Shown here: one piece after another, positions 51,625-59,994 of the stretch
How the letters are laid out: the number at the start of each line of letters is the position of its first letter
Position numbering within the stretch: position 1 is the first letter of the stretch
Assembly: GCF_025717045.1 (NCBI RefSeq)
Contig: NZ_JAOVZN010000003.1
Span: 1-64,000 of the forward strand
Direction: 5' to 3'
DNA from: Flavobacterium sp. SH_e
GTDB taxonomy: Bacteria; Bacteroidota; Bacteroidia; Flavobacteriales; Flavobacteriaceae
DNA length: 64,000 bases
Translations under genes and position numbers: made by a program
The notes under the pieces: model-generated
The model's input: the letters and a program-made list of their open reading frames with translations, nothing else
Database searches by the model: none
What the model was told of the DNA's origin: nothing

Positions 51625-54291
51625 ATGTCAAAAGCAATATTCACCGACAGCTGCCGAACAGCAGTGCTCACCGCGGTGCCTATTTTAGAATTTTTATTTT
51701 TATTATTTATTTTGCCATTAGTAGCCTGTCCCCTCTGGGGGCAGGCAATGCAAAAAAAGCATCTTTCTCCGGCTGACTACTCCCGCTGGGGCGAAGTCCA
51801 TCTGGATAAAATTTCAAGTGACGAAAAATGGGCAGCCTACAGGATGGCTTATGAAAACGGAGCCGATACGCTTTTTATCCAGAACATAAAAACAGGCCAA
51901 AGACACTTTTTTACCGATGCTGAAAAAACGCTGTTTACGCAAAGCAATTTCTTTATCTGCAGTACCGGCTCTGATCTTACGATTCTGGATTTGGAAACGC
52001 TAAAAACAGAAACAGTCTCTGGCATACAGAAATATGCTTATGATAAACAGACCGATCAGCTTATTATCCTATTGGACAGTCCAGAAGAAAAAGGAATGCT
52101 GCATATTAGATCACCTAAAAAAGCAGAAGGCACTGCATTCAAGAATGTGAGCCAATTTGCTCTGAGCCCAAACGGGGCTATGCTGGCTTTTACTGTTTTA
52201 TCCAGCTCAGAAGCCTCTGCAGCCGTCTTGAGCCTTCTACAGCCAAAAAAGGCAAAGTGGATCAGCGCAAAAAACGCAGAGCGGCTGGCTGGACTTATCT
52301 GGGAAAAAGAAGGCAGGGCACTGGCTTTTCTAAAAGAGTCAGCAGACCAGAAAATAAAAGCACTAGGCCTTTATATTCCCGCTGAAGACAGAATGTATGA
52401 ATTGGAACCCGATTCGTGCACTGATTTTCCGAACCATTCCTCCATCTTCTACGATGCATTCTCTCCCATTGTAATTTCAAGCGATCTGAAGCGCGTATTC
52501 TTCTCTATCCAGAATGAAGCTGAGACCGCTGAAAACATATCAAAGTCCGATGTCCAGATCTGGAATGCAAATGACAAATGGGTGTATTCCCAGCATAAGA
52601 CTTTTGAAAGTTTTGATAAAATGCCCAAAATCGCAGTATGGAATCCTGCGGGAAATCATGTGCATCAGATTACCACAAATGAACTTCCGTTGCTAATGCT
52701 CACGGATGACATGAAGTATGCCGTACTATCAGACCCATCCCGCCACCAGCCGCAGTTTGAAGCCCAAGACGTCAGGGATTTCTATGTCATGGATCTCACC
52801 ACATTTGAAAAAAAGATGCTTTTGGAAAAGCATGTCTACCTGCCTTGGGCGCTTAATCCTTCATCCTCGGGAAAATATTTTGCGTACTTTAGGGATAACA
52901 GCTGGTGGGTATATGAATTTGCCACAGGCATCCATAAAAATGTATCTGAAAAAATAGGCGTGAAATTTAGCGGTAAAGTTCAGGAGCTTGTTCCTGAATC
53001 CACTTACGGCAATCCGGGATGGAGCCTTGATGACAGGGAAATCCTGCTTTATGACCAGTTTGATATCTGGGCTGTGTCTCCAAGCGGCAGCACTTCTAGA
53101 AGGCTCACCAAAGGACGGGAATTGGGCATTAAGCTTCGAATAGCACCGCAGCCCAATAGGCTGGGCGCAAAGCATCTTTATGACGGCCCTGTTGCCGACA
53201 GTTTTGATCTGCGGCAGGAACTGCTGCTTCGCGGCAGCGGACGTGATGGGAAAACAGGCTATTTCAGATGGAACAGCACTTCAGGAGAAAAAGCAGTCAC
53301 GTACGGAGACTATTACAGCGATGAGCTAAACTACGCTCCAAAGAAGAAAACACTCTTTTTCAGGGAGCAGCAATTCGACAGCCCTCCTGAGCTCTTCAGC
53401 AGTACAGGAACACAAGGCAAAAAGAGCTTTTTCAAAAGCAATCCCCATCATAAAGGCTATTTCTGGGGAAAATCTGAACTGATCGAATTTAAAAATATGG
53501 AAGGCAGATCGTTAAAAGGCGTCTTATTCTATCCAGCAGATTATGATCCAAAAATAAAATATCCGATGATTGTGCACATTTACGAGCTCAAATCCCATGA
53601 GCTTCACATCTATGATAATCCGACCTATCAAAACGGAACCGGCTTTAATATCACTCTGGCGAACGCTGAAGGCTATTTTGTATTCCTTCCCGACATACAG
53701 CATGAATATCAGAAGCCCGGCATTTCAGCAGCTGACTGTGTCATATCGGGCGTAAAAAAAATAATCGAAAAAGGGATTGTAAATGAGCATAAGATTGGTC
53801 TCATAGGGCATTCATTCGGAGGTTTTGAAAGCGCTTTTATAATGTCTCAGACAGATCTCTTTGCTGCCGGGATTGCAAGCGGAGCAATCACGGATCTTTT
53901 CAGCCACTACAATAGCATCGGTCCGCGTGCGGGAGATCCCGAACAATGGAGGTATAGCGGAGAGCAGTTTAATATGGGAGGATCGCCTTATGAGATCCCT
54001 AAACTTTATGAAGCCAACTCCCCTATAATCCATGCCCCTAAAATTACGGCCCCGATGCTTTTGTGGACAGGAGACAGGGATCCTCAGGTGGATCCGCATC
54101 AGAGCTACGAGCTTTATCTTGCCCTTCGCTGGCTTCGAAAGAAAAGTATTATGCTCGTCTATCCAAAAGCAGGCCACGTTCTTATAGATCCTAGCCAGCA
54201 GAAAGACATTACAATACGCACTCTGGAGTGGTTCAGCTATCATTTAAAGGGCAATCACAACTATCCTTGGATTGCCAATGGAATGGAATAG
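51625..54291 (+). CDS. Exported S9-family prolyl oligopeptidase-like peptidase
   Basis: 888 aa. An N-terminal hydrophobic stretch (about 19-40) signals export or membrane anchoring. A long beta-propeller-like region (about 45-600) precedes an alpha/beta hydrolase domain with GHSFGGF (Ser about 730), 'TGDRDPQVDP' (Asp about 819) and 'KAGHVLIDP' (His about 851). These form the POP catalytic triad. It lies 13 bp after SusD and is the enzyme of the SusC/D operon. It probably trims peptides before or after uptake. Confidence 0.92.
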   Translation: MSKAIFTDSCRTAVLTAVPILEFLFLLFILPLVACPLWGQAMQKKHLSPADYSRWGEVHLDKISSDEKWAAYRMAYENGADTLFIQNIKTGQRHFFTDAEKTLFTQSNFFICSTGSDLTILDLETLKTETVSGIQKYAYDKQTDQLIILLDSPEEKGMLHIRSPKKAEGTAFKNVSQFALSPNGAMLAFTVLSSSEASAAVLSLLQPKKAKWISAKNAERLAGLIWEKEGRALAFLKESADQKIKALGLYIPAEDRMYELEPDSCTDFPNHSSIFYDAFSPIVISSDLKRVFFSIQNEAETAENISKSDVQIWNANDKWVYSQHKTFESFDKMPKIAVWNPAGNHVHQITTNELPLLMLTDDMKYAVLSDPSRHQPQFEAQDVRDFYVMDLTTFEKKMLLEKHVYLPWALNPSSSGKYFAYFRDNSWWVYEFATGIHKNVSEKIGVKFSGKVQELVPESTYGNPGWSLDDREILLYDQFDIWAVSPSGSTSRRLTKGRELGIKLRIAPQPNRLGAKHLYDGPVADSFDLRQELLLRGSGRDGKTGYFRWNSTSGEKAVTYGDYYSDELNYAPKKKTLFFREQQFDSPPELFSSTGTQGKKSFFKSNPHHKGYFWGKSELIEFKNMEGRSLKGVLFYPADYDPKIKYPMIVHIYELKSHELHIYDNPTYQNGTGFNITLANAEGYFVFLPDIQHEYQKPGISAADCVISGVKKIIEKGIVNEHKIGLIGHSFGGFESAFIMSQTDLFAAGIASGAITDLFSHYNSIGPRAGDPEQWRYSGEQFNMGGSPYEIPKLYEANSPIIHAPKITAPMLLWTGDRDPQVDPHQSYELYLALRWLRKKSIMLVYPKAGHVLIDPSQQKDITIRTLEWFSYHLKGNHNYPWIANGME

Positions 54292-54308
54292 AATCAGGCT
54301 TAAAAAAA

Positions 54309-54335
54309 CAATGCAGTTCCTATGGAACTGCATTG
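54309..54335. terminator. Terminator between the S9 operon and DUF6520 gene
   Basis: A 12-bp stem CAATGCAGTTCC / GGAACTGCATTG with a TAT loop. On the minus strand it is followed by a run of T, right after the DUF6520 stop; it may also stop plus-strand reads from the S9 gene. Confidence 0.75.
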
Positions 54336-54354
54336 CCATTTCAGCAGGCTTTGA

Positions 54355-54648
54355 TTACTGTCCATTTATAAGACGGTACAAAGGCTGAACACAGTTGTTC
54401 TGGCTATCTCTGTCGTATGCAATGGCACCAGAAGTGTCGCCTACGCGGCAAAGCTGATCCTTTGAAACATCACTGCAGGCAACCTGCGTAGTGGAACAGG
54501 TTCCGTTTGCATTCGGCAGATAGCCCCATTTAAAGGCAACCGCACTTTTTTCAGGTGCGCGCTGCATCGAAGTGGTTGCAAAAGCTCCCGAAACTGCCAA
54601 GGCCACAATAGCAGCCGGCAGCACATTTTTTAAAACTAACGTTTTCAT
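54355..54648 (-). CDS. DUF6520 small secreted Cys-containing protein
   Basis: 97 aa. Signal peptide MKTLVLKNVLPAAIVALAVSGAFA, then a short mature part with four Cys: 'NGTCSTTQVACSDVSKDQLCRVGDTSG' and 'NNCVQPLYR'. This is the DUF6520 pattern of Flavobacteria and Sphingobacteria, where such peptides often occur with MauE/DoxX-type membrane proteins. The four Cys probably form two disulfides. It lies 117 bp after the MauE-like gene on the same strand. The biological role is not known. Confidence 0.85.
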   Translation of the reverse strand: MKTLVLKNVLPAAIVALAVSGAFATTSMQRAPEKSAVAFKWGYLPNANGTCSTTQVACSDVSKDQLCRVGDTSGAIAYDRDSQNNCVQPLYRLINGQ

Positions 54649-54765
54649 AGCATTAAAATTTATAACCGTAATATGATCTACTTTTTTCTACAGGTGTTCG
54701 ATCTGATTCCTGACACTGATCAGTATATTATATTGATAGCCCACAGACAGGCTGTAAGCGCTATC

Positions 54766-56283
54766 CTATTCTTTTTTTATTTCCTTTTTTAGGGCATCCT
54801 TTAGCTGATACACAACCAGATCATTTCCGATGACAGCAGCCAGATATCCGCCAGCAACGGCGAAAGAATTTAAAGAGCTGCTGGAGGTATGGTATATTGG
54901 AAAGCTCATAAGATAAGAGCCGCGGCTCAGATCGTACACATCAATAATAAAAGATTTCTTCCATAGCTTTTCATTCTCATATCTTCCCCTTACAAGCGAA
55001 TGGACGAAAAGCAGATTTTCAAAAACTGCCGCATTTGAATTCACCACATCTGCAGGAGCAGACATCGCAAACTCTCTTCCGCCCTTGAGCTCCGACACTT
55101 TTATTTTAGCATGGGTGATGGTGTCAATGGTATGCCCTCTGTAGGCAAGCGATCCATATTTATCGGCCACAATAAATTCATTGCGGTAATAATACAGGTA
55201 CACCATCTTTTTCATTCCTTCGCTGTACAGCAGCGTGCCATCGGTATCAAAGATCCCGTCAATCTGTTTTTGGAGCAGATTTCTTCTATAGCTTATTTTC
55301 GGAACCGACTCCATATTGAAAACGCCGAGCACATTGGCCAGCTTTTTGGAATTATTGGATCTGAAAGCAACAGAAGCTCCATCAATCGGCGCCAGTTTTG
55401 TAAAATACGGAACCCCCTTAAAGGCTGTCGTGATACTCCAGTCTTTCGCATCTCCGCGAAACACGGCAGGAACGCTTCCGTCGTACAGATAGAAATAAGG
55501 CTCCTGAATCCTGATATAGATATTTTTAAAAGGTATGCTGTCCGGAGAAAAAGAAATCCTTTCCATTTTCTGATGGCTTAGGCTGGAATCCAGCGACATC
55601 AGATAGGAAGGAAACTCATAGTTTCCCAGATAGATCCGCTGGCCTCGAAAGCCTGCAATATAATAAGAACTGTACTTTAATCTGAAAGACGCGGAATACT
55701 CTGCAGGATGGTGGGGATATCGTCTTATAAAGGGGTTGCTGTGGTGCATCACCTCTTCTGAAGACAGATACAGAAGCGCAACAGCCGCTATGCTAGCCGC
55801 TATTGCCACAGCTATCCATCTGGCCTGAGCAAAAAAACCATAGCCAGCATTGCGAGCCTTCCCTACCGATGCATCTAAAACAATTGCTGAAGCTGCCAGA
55901 AGAACAAAAGCAATATTGAACACCAGATGCGCATTCCAGCCCATCTTTTCCAAAATCCCTCCGCAGGAGCACGGAATAAAAGAGCTGTAGTTCAGTATAA
56001 TAAAAATATAGGCCGTAAACATAACCATTAGAGAAAGCGCGAAGTAAAGGCCAATATGGCGAAGCCTGCCTGTCAGAAGAAACAGTGCCGTCATTAATTC
56101 CGCCGCAAGCACCAATACGGAAATCCAACGGGCAAAAGCGCTCAAAAGCGGAGACTGTCCGAGCTGCACCTGAAAATTTTCAAAATCAAGCATTTTGCTT
56201 ACCGCGGCATAAACAAATAGAACAGCAAACAGATAGCAGACTGATTGGATAAAAACCGTTTTGATGCTTGCACTGCATTTCAT
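54766..56283 (-). CDS. MauE/DoxX-family membrane protein with C-terminal propeller-like domain
   Basis: 505 aa from ATG 56283; a start nine codons upstream is possible. The N-terminal ~150 residues have four membrane helices of the MauE/DoxX type ('YAAVSKMLDFENFQVQLGQSPL'), and helix 4 carries C-S-C ('SFIPCSCGGILEKMGW'), likely redox-active. Further membrane segments lie around 155-185. The rest (about 190-505) is an extracytoplasmic, beta-rich domain ('KNIYIRIQEPYFYLYDGSVPAVFRGD', 'VFENLLFVHSLVRG') like a six-bladed propeller. It may oxidise or shuttle disulfides for the DUF6520 peptide (inference). Confidence 0.8.
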   Translation of the reverse strand: MKCSASIKTVFIQSVCYLFAVLFVYAAVSKMLDFENFQVQLGQSPLLSAFARWISVLVLAAELMTALFLLTGRLRHIGLYFALSLMVMFTAYIFIILNYSSFIPCSCGGILEKMGWNAHLVFNIAFVLLAASAIVLDASVGKARNAGYGFFAQARWIAVAIAASIAAVALLYLSSEEVMHHSNPFIRRYPHHPAEYSASFRLKYSSYYIAGFRGQRIYLGNYEFPSYLMSLDSSLSHQKMERISFSPDSIPFKNIYIRIQEPYFYLYDGSVPAVFRGDAKDWSITTAFKGVPYFTKLAPIDGASVAFRSNNSKKLANVLGVFNMESVPKISYRRNLLQKQIDGIFDTDGTLLYSEGMKKMVYLYYYRNEFIVADKYGSLAYRGHTIDTITHAKIKVSELKGGREFAMSAPADVVNSNAAVFENLLFVHSLVRGRYENEKLWKKSFIIDVYDLSRGSYLMSFPIYHTSSSSLNSFAVAGGYLAAVIGNDLVVYQLKDALKKEIKKE

Positions 56284-56430
56284 AATCCTAAAGTTTAAGT
56301 ATGGCTGCACTACGTTAAACTGATGCAGCCACCATAATGATATGCAAATCTAAAACCGTAAGATTTATCATCCATTATCAGAATCACGTCTAAACTTTTC
56401 AAAAGCAGGCTGAAACATTATATCAGCTAC

Positions 56431-56469
56431 AAAAAAAACGCGCTGTAAATCGCAAGATTTGCAGCGCGT
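56431..56469 (-). terminator. Terminator of the SSB-DUF932 transcript
   Basis: A 14-bp stem from ACGCGCTGTAAATC and its partner, with a GCAA tetraloop, followed on the minus strand by eight T. It lies 66 bp past the DUF932 stop. Confidence 0.85.
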
Positions 56470-56534
56470 CTGAGCCTCCGCAAAATAATGCAGGCAGCTG
56501 AAAACTGCCTGCATTTCAAAATTATAAAGCAGAT

Positions 56535-57596
56535 TCAATTCTGCACTACATAAGAGCTAAACCCTTTAACAGCAAAATCAAGGCACAGATTAAAAGCGGC
56601 CTGACCCCGAAGCTGCGCCGTTCCTCCCATCAGGATGGAAGAAAGCTTGGCCTCATCATCTTTATATCTTCTCACATTCTGAAAATAGCCCGTCACGGCA
56701 TTGTAGGCGCCAAATACAGTCCCTTTAGTGGTTGCCATCTGCTGTGTGGGATGGCTCATCGCATACTCAAAAGCATTGTCCACCATATTGTTAAAGCAGG
56801 CCGATAATTCCGCGTTTCTCCCTTCCTGCAATTTTTTAAGCACTTCTCTGCTGGGAGCCATAGCATGCTGGATCAGTTTTTTAACCTCCTTATCGGATAT
56901 GCGTGTCTTTGTCCAGTAATTAAAAACGGCTTCCAGACTGCCTGCCAATGCATCTGAAATCCCCATAACCTTATGAGCCTGCTCGAGACGGTCTTTTGCA
57001 TTTGAGGTGTGGCGTATGCGCACCCTGCTGGTTTTGGACTGCATCGCCGCATTGAGCGTATTGGCGCATACAATACGGATCGGCGTAAAAGCTGCCGTTA
57101 TGCTGCCGCTCCCATCATGGGAGGTGGTGAGAAAAAGATACTTCTCAATCAGGTCCTCCTTTCCCACACGGATATAGTCAGGCAGTTTTGCGGTGATAAA
57201 GATCTTCTCGCCATTTCCCAATGCTCCTGCTGTTTCATATAGAATGCCGTCACCGCCCACGATGCTGTCAAAAAAAGAAAACGCATCCCTGTTCTGCACG
57301 ATATGATAATCCTTCCCGACAACTCCCAGCACCGTATCGGTATCAGTCCGTACTGTGCTGCAGTAATCTGGTATATCCAGCCTGCCTGCAGTTATAAAGT
57401 CCTGCGTTACAATTGGAGCAGAAGGCGTGTAAAGCCTTCTTTTCTCCACTTCAAAATCCAGCCCTGCGTTGGCTATCGCCTCGGCGCTTGTCGGATAGTC
57501 TTCCACTGCCTGTCCCAAATTGTGCCAAGGCTTTTCCTTCACGCTGAAAAAACTGTGTCTTCCATTCCCGTCGTTAAAATGAATATGATGCGCCAT
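56535..57596 (-). CDS. DUF932-domain protein (phage/plasmid-related)
   Basis: 353 aa, soluble. The family block 'KPWHNLGQAVEDYPTSAEAIANAGLDFEVEKRRLYTP' at about 22-58 and 'GNGEKIFITAKLPDYIRVGKEDLIEKYLFLTTSHDGSGSITAAFTPIRIVCANTLNAAM' mark DUF932. Such proteins are common on plasmids, phages and conjugative elements, and function is unknown. It lies 33 bp after the ssb gene, so both are one transcript. Its presence suggests this region has a mobile-element past, although no integrase is seen here. Confidence 0.85.
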   Translation of the reverse strand: MAHHIHFNDGNGRHSFFSVKEKPWHNLGQAVEDYPTSAEAIANAGLDFEVEKRRLYTPSAPIVTQDFITAGRLDIPDYCSTVRTDTDTVLGVVGKDYHIVQNRDAFSFFDSIVGGDGILYETAGALGNGEKIFITAKLPDYIRVGKEDLIEKYLFLTTSHDGSGSITAAFTPIRIVCANTLNAAMQSKTSRVRIRHTSNAKDRLEQAHKVMGISDALAGSLEAVFNYWTKTRISDKEVKKLIQHAMAPSREVLKKLQEGRNAELSACFNNMVDNAFEYAMSHPTQQMATTKGTVFGAYNAVTGYFQNVRRYKDDEAKLSSILMGGTAQLRGQAAFNLCLDFAVKGFSSYVVQN

Positions 57597-57629
57597 GATT
57601 TCTGATTTTTAAATGATTAAACGCCATAT

Positions 57630-58064
57630 TTAAAATGGCACGTCTTCTGTTGCCTTGCCTTTTCCAGCAGCAGTTCTGCTGTTACCTTTCTGTGCCTTAT
57701 CTTCGCTTCCATTAGCATTAGCATTAGCATTAGTATCTGTCTTATCGCCGCTTCGCTTGGCAAAAGCAAGAAAGCTCATTTTATCGACATGAAAGTCAAT
57801 GCTCCCTATCGGATTCCCATCGCTGTTGATGTACACATGCATGCCCAGCCTTCCGTTCAACAGCACCACAGCTCCCTTCTTAACCCACTGCCCTGCCCTC
57901 ATGCTTATCCAATACGAACAGTTGATAAAGGTCACAACTTCTTTAAACTCACTGCTCCCCGCTGGCTTATAGCGGTCATTAACCGCTATGCTGAAGCTCA
58001 AAACCTCTTTCTCTCCCACTTTGCGCACTATCGCATCTGCTGCAACTCTACCCGTAATTTCCAT
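57630..58064 (-). CDS. ssb: Single-stranded DNA-binding protein
   Basis: 144 aa from ATG 58064; a longer frame to 58142 adds residues unlike SSB. OB fold (about 1-105): 'GRVAADAIVRKVGEKEVLSFSIAVNDRYK', 'SYWISMRAGQWVKKGAVVLLNGRL'. The tail has a low-complexity 'NANANANGSED' stretch and ends TEDVPF, the acidic C-terminal tip that recruits repair proteins. It is a second-type, shortened SSB with DUF932 as partner and is likely specific for an element or repair pathway rather than the main replicative SSB. Confidence 0.9.
   Translation of the reverse strand: MEITGRVAADAIVRKVGEKEVLSFSIAVNDRYKPAGSSEFKEVVTFINCSYWISMRAGQWVKKGAVVLLNGRLGMHVYINSDGNPIGSIDFHVDKMSFLAFAKRSGDKTDTNANANANGSEDKAQKGNSRTAAGKGKATEDVPF
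57711..57734. repeat. Hexanucleotide tandem repeat inside ssb
   Basis: (ATTAGC)3 plus one ATTAGT, read on the plus strand, encode the NANANAN stretch in the SSB linker. Gain or loss of units would change linker length without breaking the frame. Confidence 0.75.
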
Positions 58065-58390
58065 AACCTTAAAATTTAATAGTGAATAAATAATTGCCAG
58101 CTGGCCGATAGCTAATGAATTCTTAATGAAACGCTTACCCAATAGCTGCCGATCCAGCCGCTTCCCTTACTCCCGCTCCGCCCCTTCAAAAAATTGTTTT
58201 CAAAAGAAAAAACGGAAAAAAAGAAAGCAAGAGCCAAGCGCAGGCTCAAGGATGCGGAGTGCTATAAGTCCCGAAGGGCTGGCGAAGTGAAACGGAGCCA
58301 GTTATGCGCATGCAGCATACGGCTGGCGCTATCTTGGCTGCCCTTTTTAGCCGTTTCGAATGAAAACACCATTTTTCCGTTCTCTTCTTT
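58065..58390. other. Gap between ssb and the interrupted gene
   Basis: No gene; frames are broken on both strands. It holds the ssb promoter region and several imperfect GC-rich repeats around 58230-58330 with no clear role. Confidence 0.45.
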
Positions 58391-58657
58391 ATGGAAAAAC
58401 TAAAAAGTAGCTGCACTTTAAATTCGAACTCTGCTTCTCAATCCGATAAAGAGGCAGACTGGAAACCATGGGCAAAAATTACCGACTCGCAGTTTTTCCT
58501 CAACAGCTGTTATACCGGCCTCTAAAATTTTAATGTAAATATTGAACGCTGCCCCGCATGGCGTCACCTCAAAGATTTTTTACATTCTTATCAAGAAAAC
58601 ATCGGCCCAGCTGATCAGCGAGGAACCTGCTTCAGAATAATTTCAATCATTCCGTAA
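58391..58657 (+). pseudogene. Small gene interrupted by one in-frame TAA
   Basis: From ATG 58391 one frame reads MEKLKSSCTLNSNSASQSDK, 'EADWKPWAKITDSQFFLNSCYTGL', TAA at 58523, then without a frame change 'NFNVNIERCPAWRHLKDFLHSYQENIGPADQRGTCFRIISIIP' and TAA at 58655. Both halves (44 and 43 codons) look like one globular protein. A hairpin with a T tail follows at 58678. A nonsense mutation is the simple reading; stop-codon readthrough is the other. No family recognised. Confidence 0.5.
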
Positions 58658-58677
58658 ATTCCTAATAAAGGAAAAAT

Positions 58678-58700
58678 GCACCAGTTTGGGTGCTTTTTTT
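58678..58700 (+). terminator. Terminator after the interrupted gene
   Basis: A short GC-rich stem (GCACC / GGTGC) followed by seven T, 20 bp past the second stop codon. Confidence 0.55.
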
Positions 58701-58730
58701 ATGCCCTGAAAAATAAGGCTTTTTAAAATT

Positions 58731-58778
58731 TGTTATTATCTATAACATAAATATTTTTAAAATTGTTCTTATCTGTAC
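58731..58778. promoter_or_regulatory. Repeated motif before dinB, candidate SOS-type operator pair
   Basis: TGTTATTATCTATAACA (58731, an inverted repeat TGTTAT/ATAACA) and TGTTCTTATCTGTAC (58764) share TGTT-n-TTATCT-n-TA. Starts are 33 bp apart, about three helical turns. A -7-like box TAATTTTG follows at 58779. A repressor on these sites would cover the dinB promoter. Confidence 0.5.
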
Positions 58779-58809
58779 TAATTTTGATCCGTATAAAAAT
58801 GAACAGATC

Positions 58810-59991
58810 ATGGCCAGGGCTATTGTACACATCGATATGAACACGTTTTTCGTCTCCTGCGAAAGGCTTACCAATTCTGAACTCAACGGCATACCCCTTA
58901 TTATCGGGGGCGGTGACAGAGGCGTTGTGGCTTCGTGCTCCTATGAAGCCAGAAAATTCGGCGTGCGCTCCGCCATGCCGATCCATATGGCCATGAAGCT
59001 CTGCCCTCAGGCCAAAATTATGAAAGGCGATATGGAACTCTATTCCAGGCTCTCCCATGACATTACCGAAATCATCCAGGAAAAAGCGCCCGTGGTGGAA
59101 AAAGCCAGCATTGATGAATTTTATCTGGACATCACCGGCATGGATAAATTCTACGGCAGCTACAGATGGACTGATGAGCTCGCACAGCGCATTACAAAAG
59201 AGACGGGACTTCCCCTCACCTTTGCGCTTTCGGTCAATAAAACCGTATCGAAAATAGGAACCGGCGAGGGCAAGCAGAAGCAGAACCTTGAAATTCCCGA
59301 ACATCTTGTCCAGTCCTTTCTGAATCCGCTCTCCATCCGAAAGATTCCGATGGTCGGCCAGAAAACCTTTGAGCTCCTTTCCCGGATCGGCATCCGCACC
59401 ATCCGGACACTCTCTGAAATGCCTGCCGAATCCCTGCAGCAGATGATCGGCAAAAACGGAACCGAACTCTGGAAAAAAGCCAATGGCATTGACAACACCC
59501 CTGTGGAGCCCTACACGGAAAGAAAATCAATTTCAACCGAAGACACCTTTTCACAGGACACTATTGATGTGCTGAAAATCAACAGAATACTCCAGGGAAT
59601 GGTGGAGAAACTGGCCTATCAGCTCCGTGCAGAGCAGTGGCTAACCTCAACGGTGACCGTGAAGATCAGGTACGCCAATTTTGATACAGAAACCAAACAG
59701 TGCAGGGTGCCGTACACCTCAGCGGATCATATTCTGACACAGACGGTGATAAATCTCTTTACCAAACTGTACCAGCGCCGAATGAGGCTTCGCCTCATTG
59801 GAGTCCGCTTCAGCGGACTGGTCAGGGGAACCTACCAGATTGACCTTTTCAATGATACCGAAGAAATGCTGGCACTCTATCAGGCTATGGACAGAATGAA
59901 GACCCGTTACGGATTTGATGCCGTGATGAGATGCGCAGGCGCATCTTTCAAACCCAATAATAAAGACGAAATTTTAAAACGCAAAAAATAG
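58810..59991 (+). CDS. dinB: Y-family DNA polymerase IV
   Basis: 393 aa. The Y-family catalytic palm has D9 (HIDMNTFF) and D102-E103 (SIDEFYLD); 'VVASCSYEARKFGVRSAMP' and the HhH part 'RKIPMVGQKTFELLSRIGIRTI' follow, then the little finger. It copies damaged DNA with low fidelity. No clear C-terminal beta-clamp motif is visible; the end is KDEILKRKK. It lies 3 bp before a DnaE-type polymerase, an error-prone repair pair, and has candidate repressor sites upstream. Confidence 0.93.
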   Translation: MARAIVHIDMNTFFVSCERLTNSELNGIPLIIGGGDRGVVASCSYEARKFGVRSAMPIHMAMKLCPQAKIMKGDMELYSRLSHDITEIIQEKAPVVEKASIDEFYLDITGMDKFYGSYRWTDELAQRITKETGLPLTFALSVNKTVSKIGTGEGKQKQNLEIPEHLVQSFLNPLSIRKIPMVGQKTFELLSRIGIRTIRTLSEMPAESLQQMIGKNGTELWKKANGIDNTPVEPYTERKSISTEDTFSQDTIDVLKINRILQGMVEKLAYQLRAEQWLTSTVTVKIRYANFDTETKQCRVPYTSADHILTQTVINLFTKLYQRRMRLRLIGVRFSGLVRGTYQIDLFNDTEEMLALYQAMDRMKTRYGFDAVMRCAGASFKPNNKDEILKRKK

Positions 59992-59994
59992 ATC

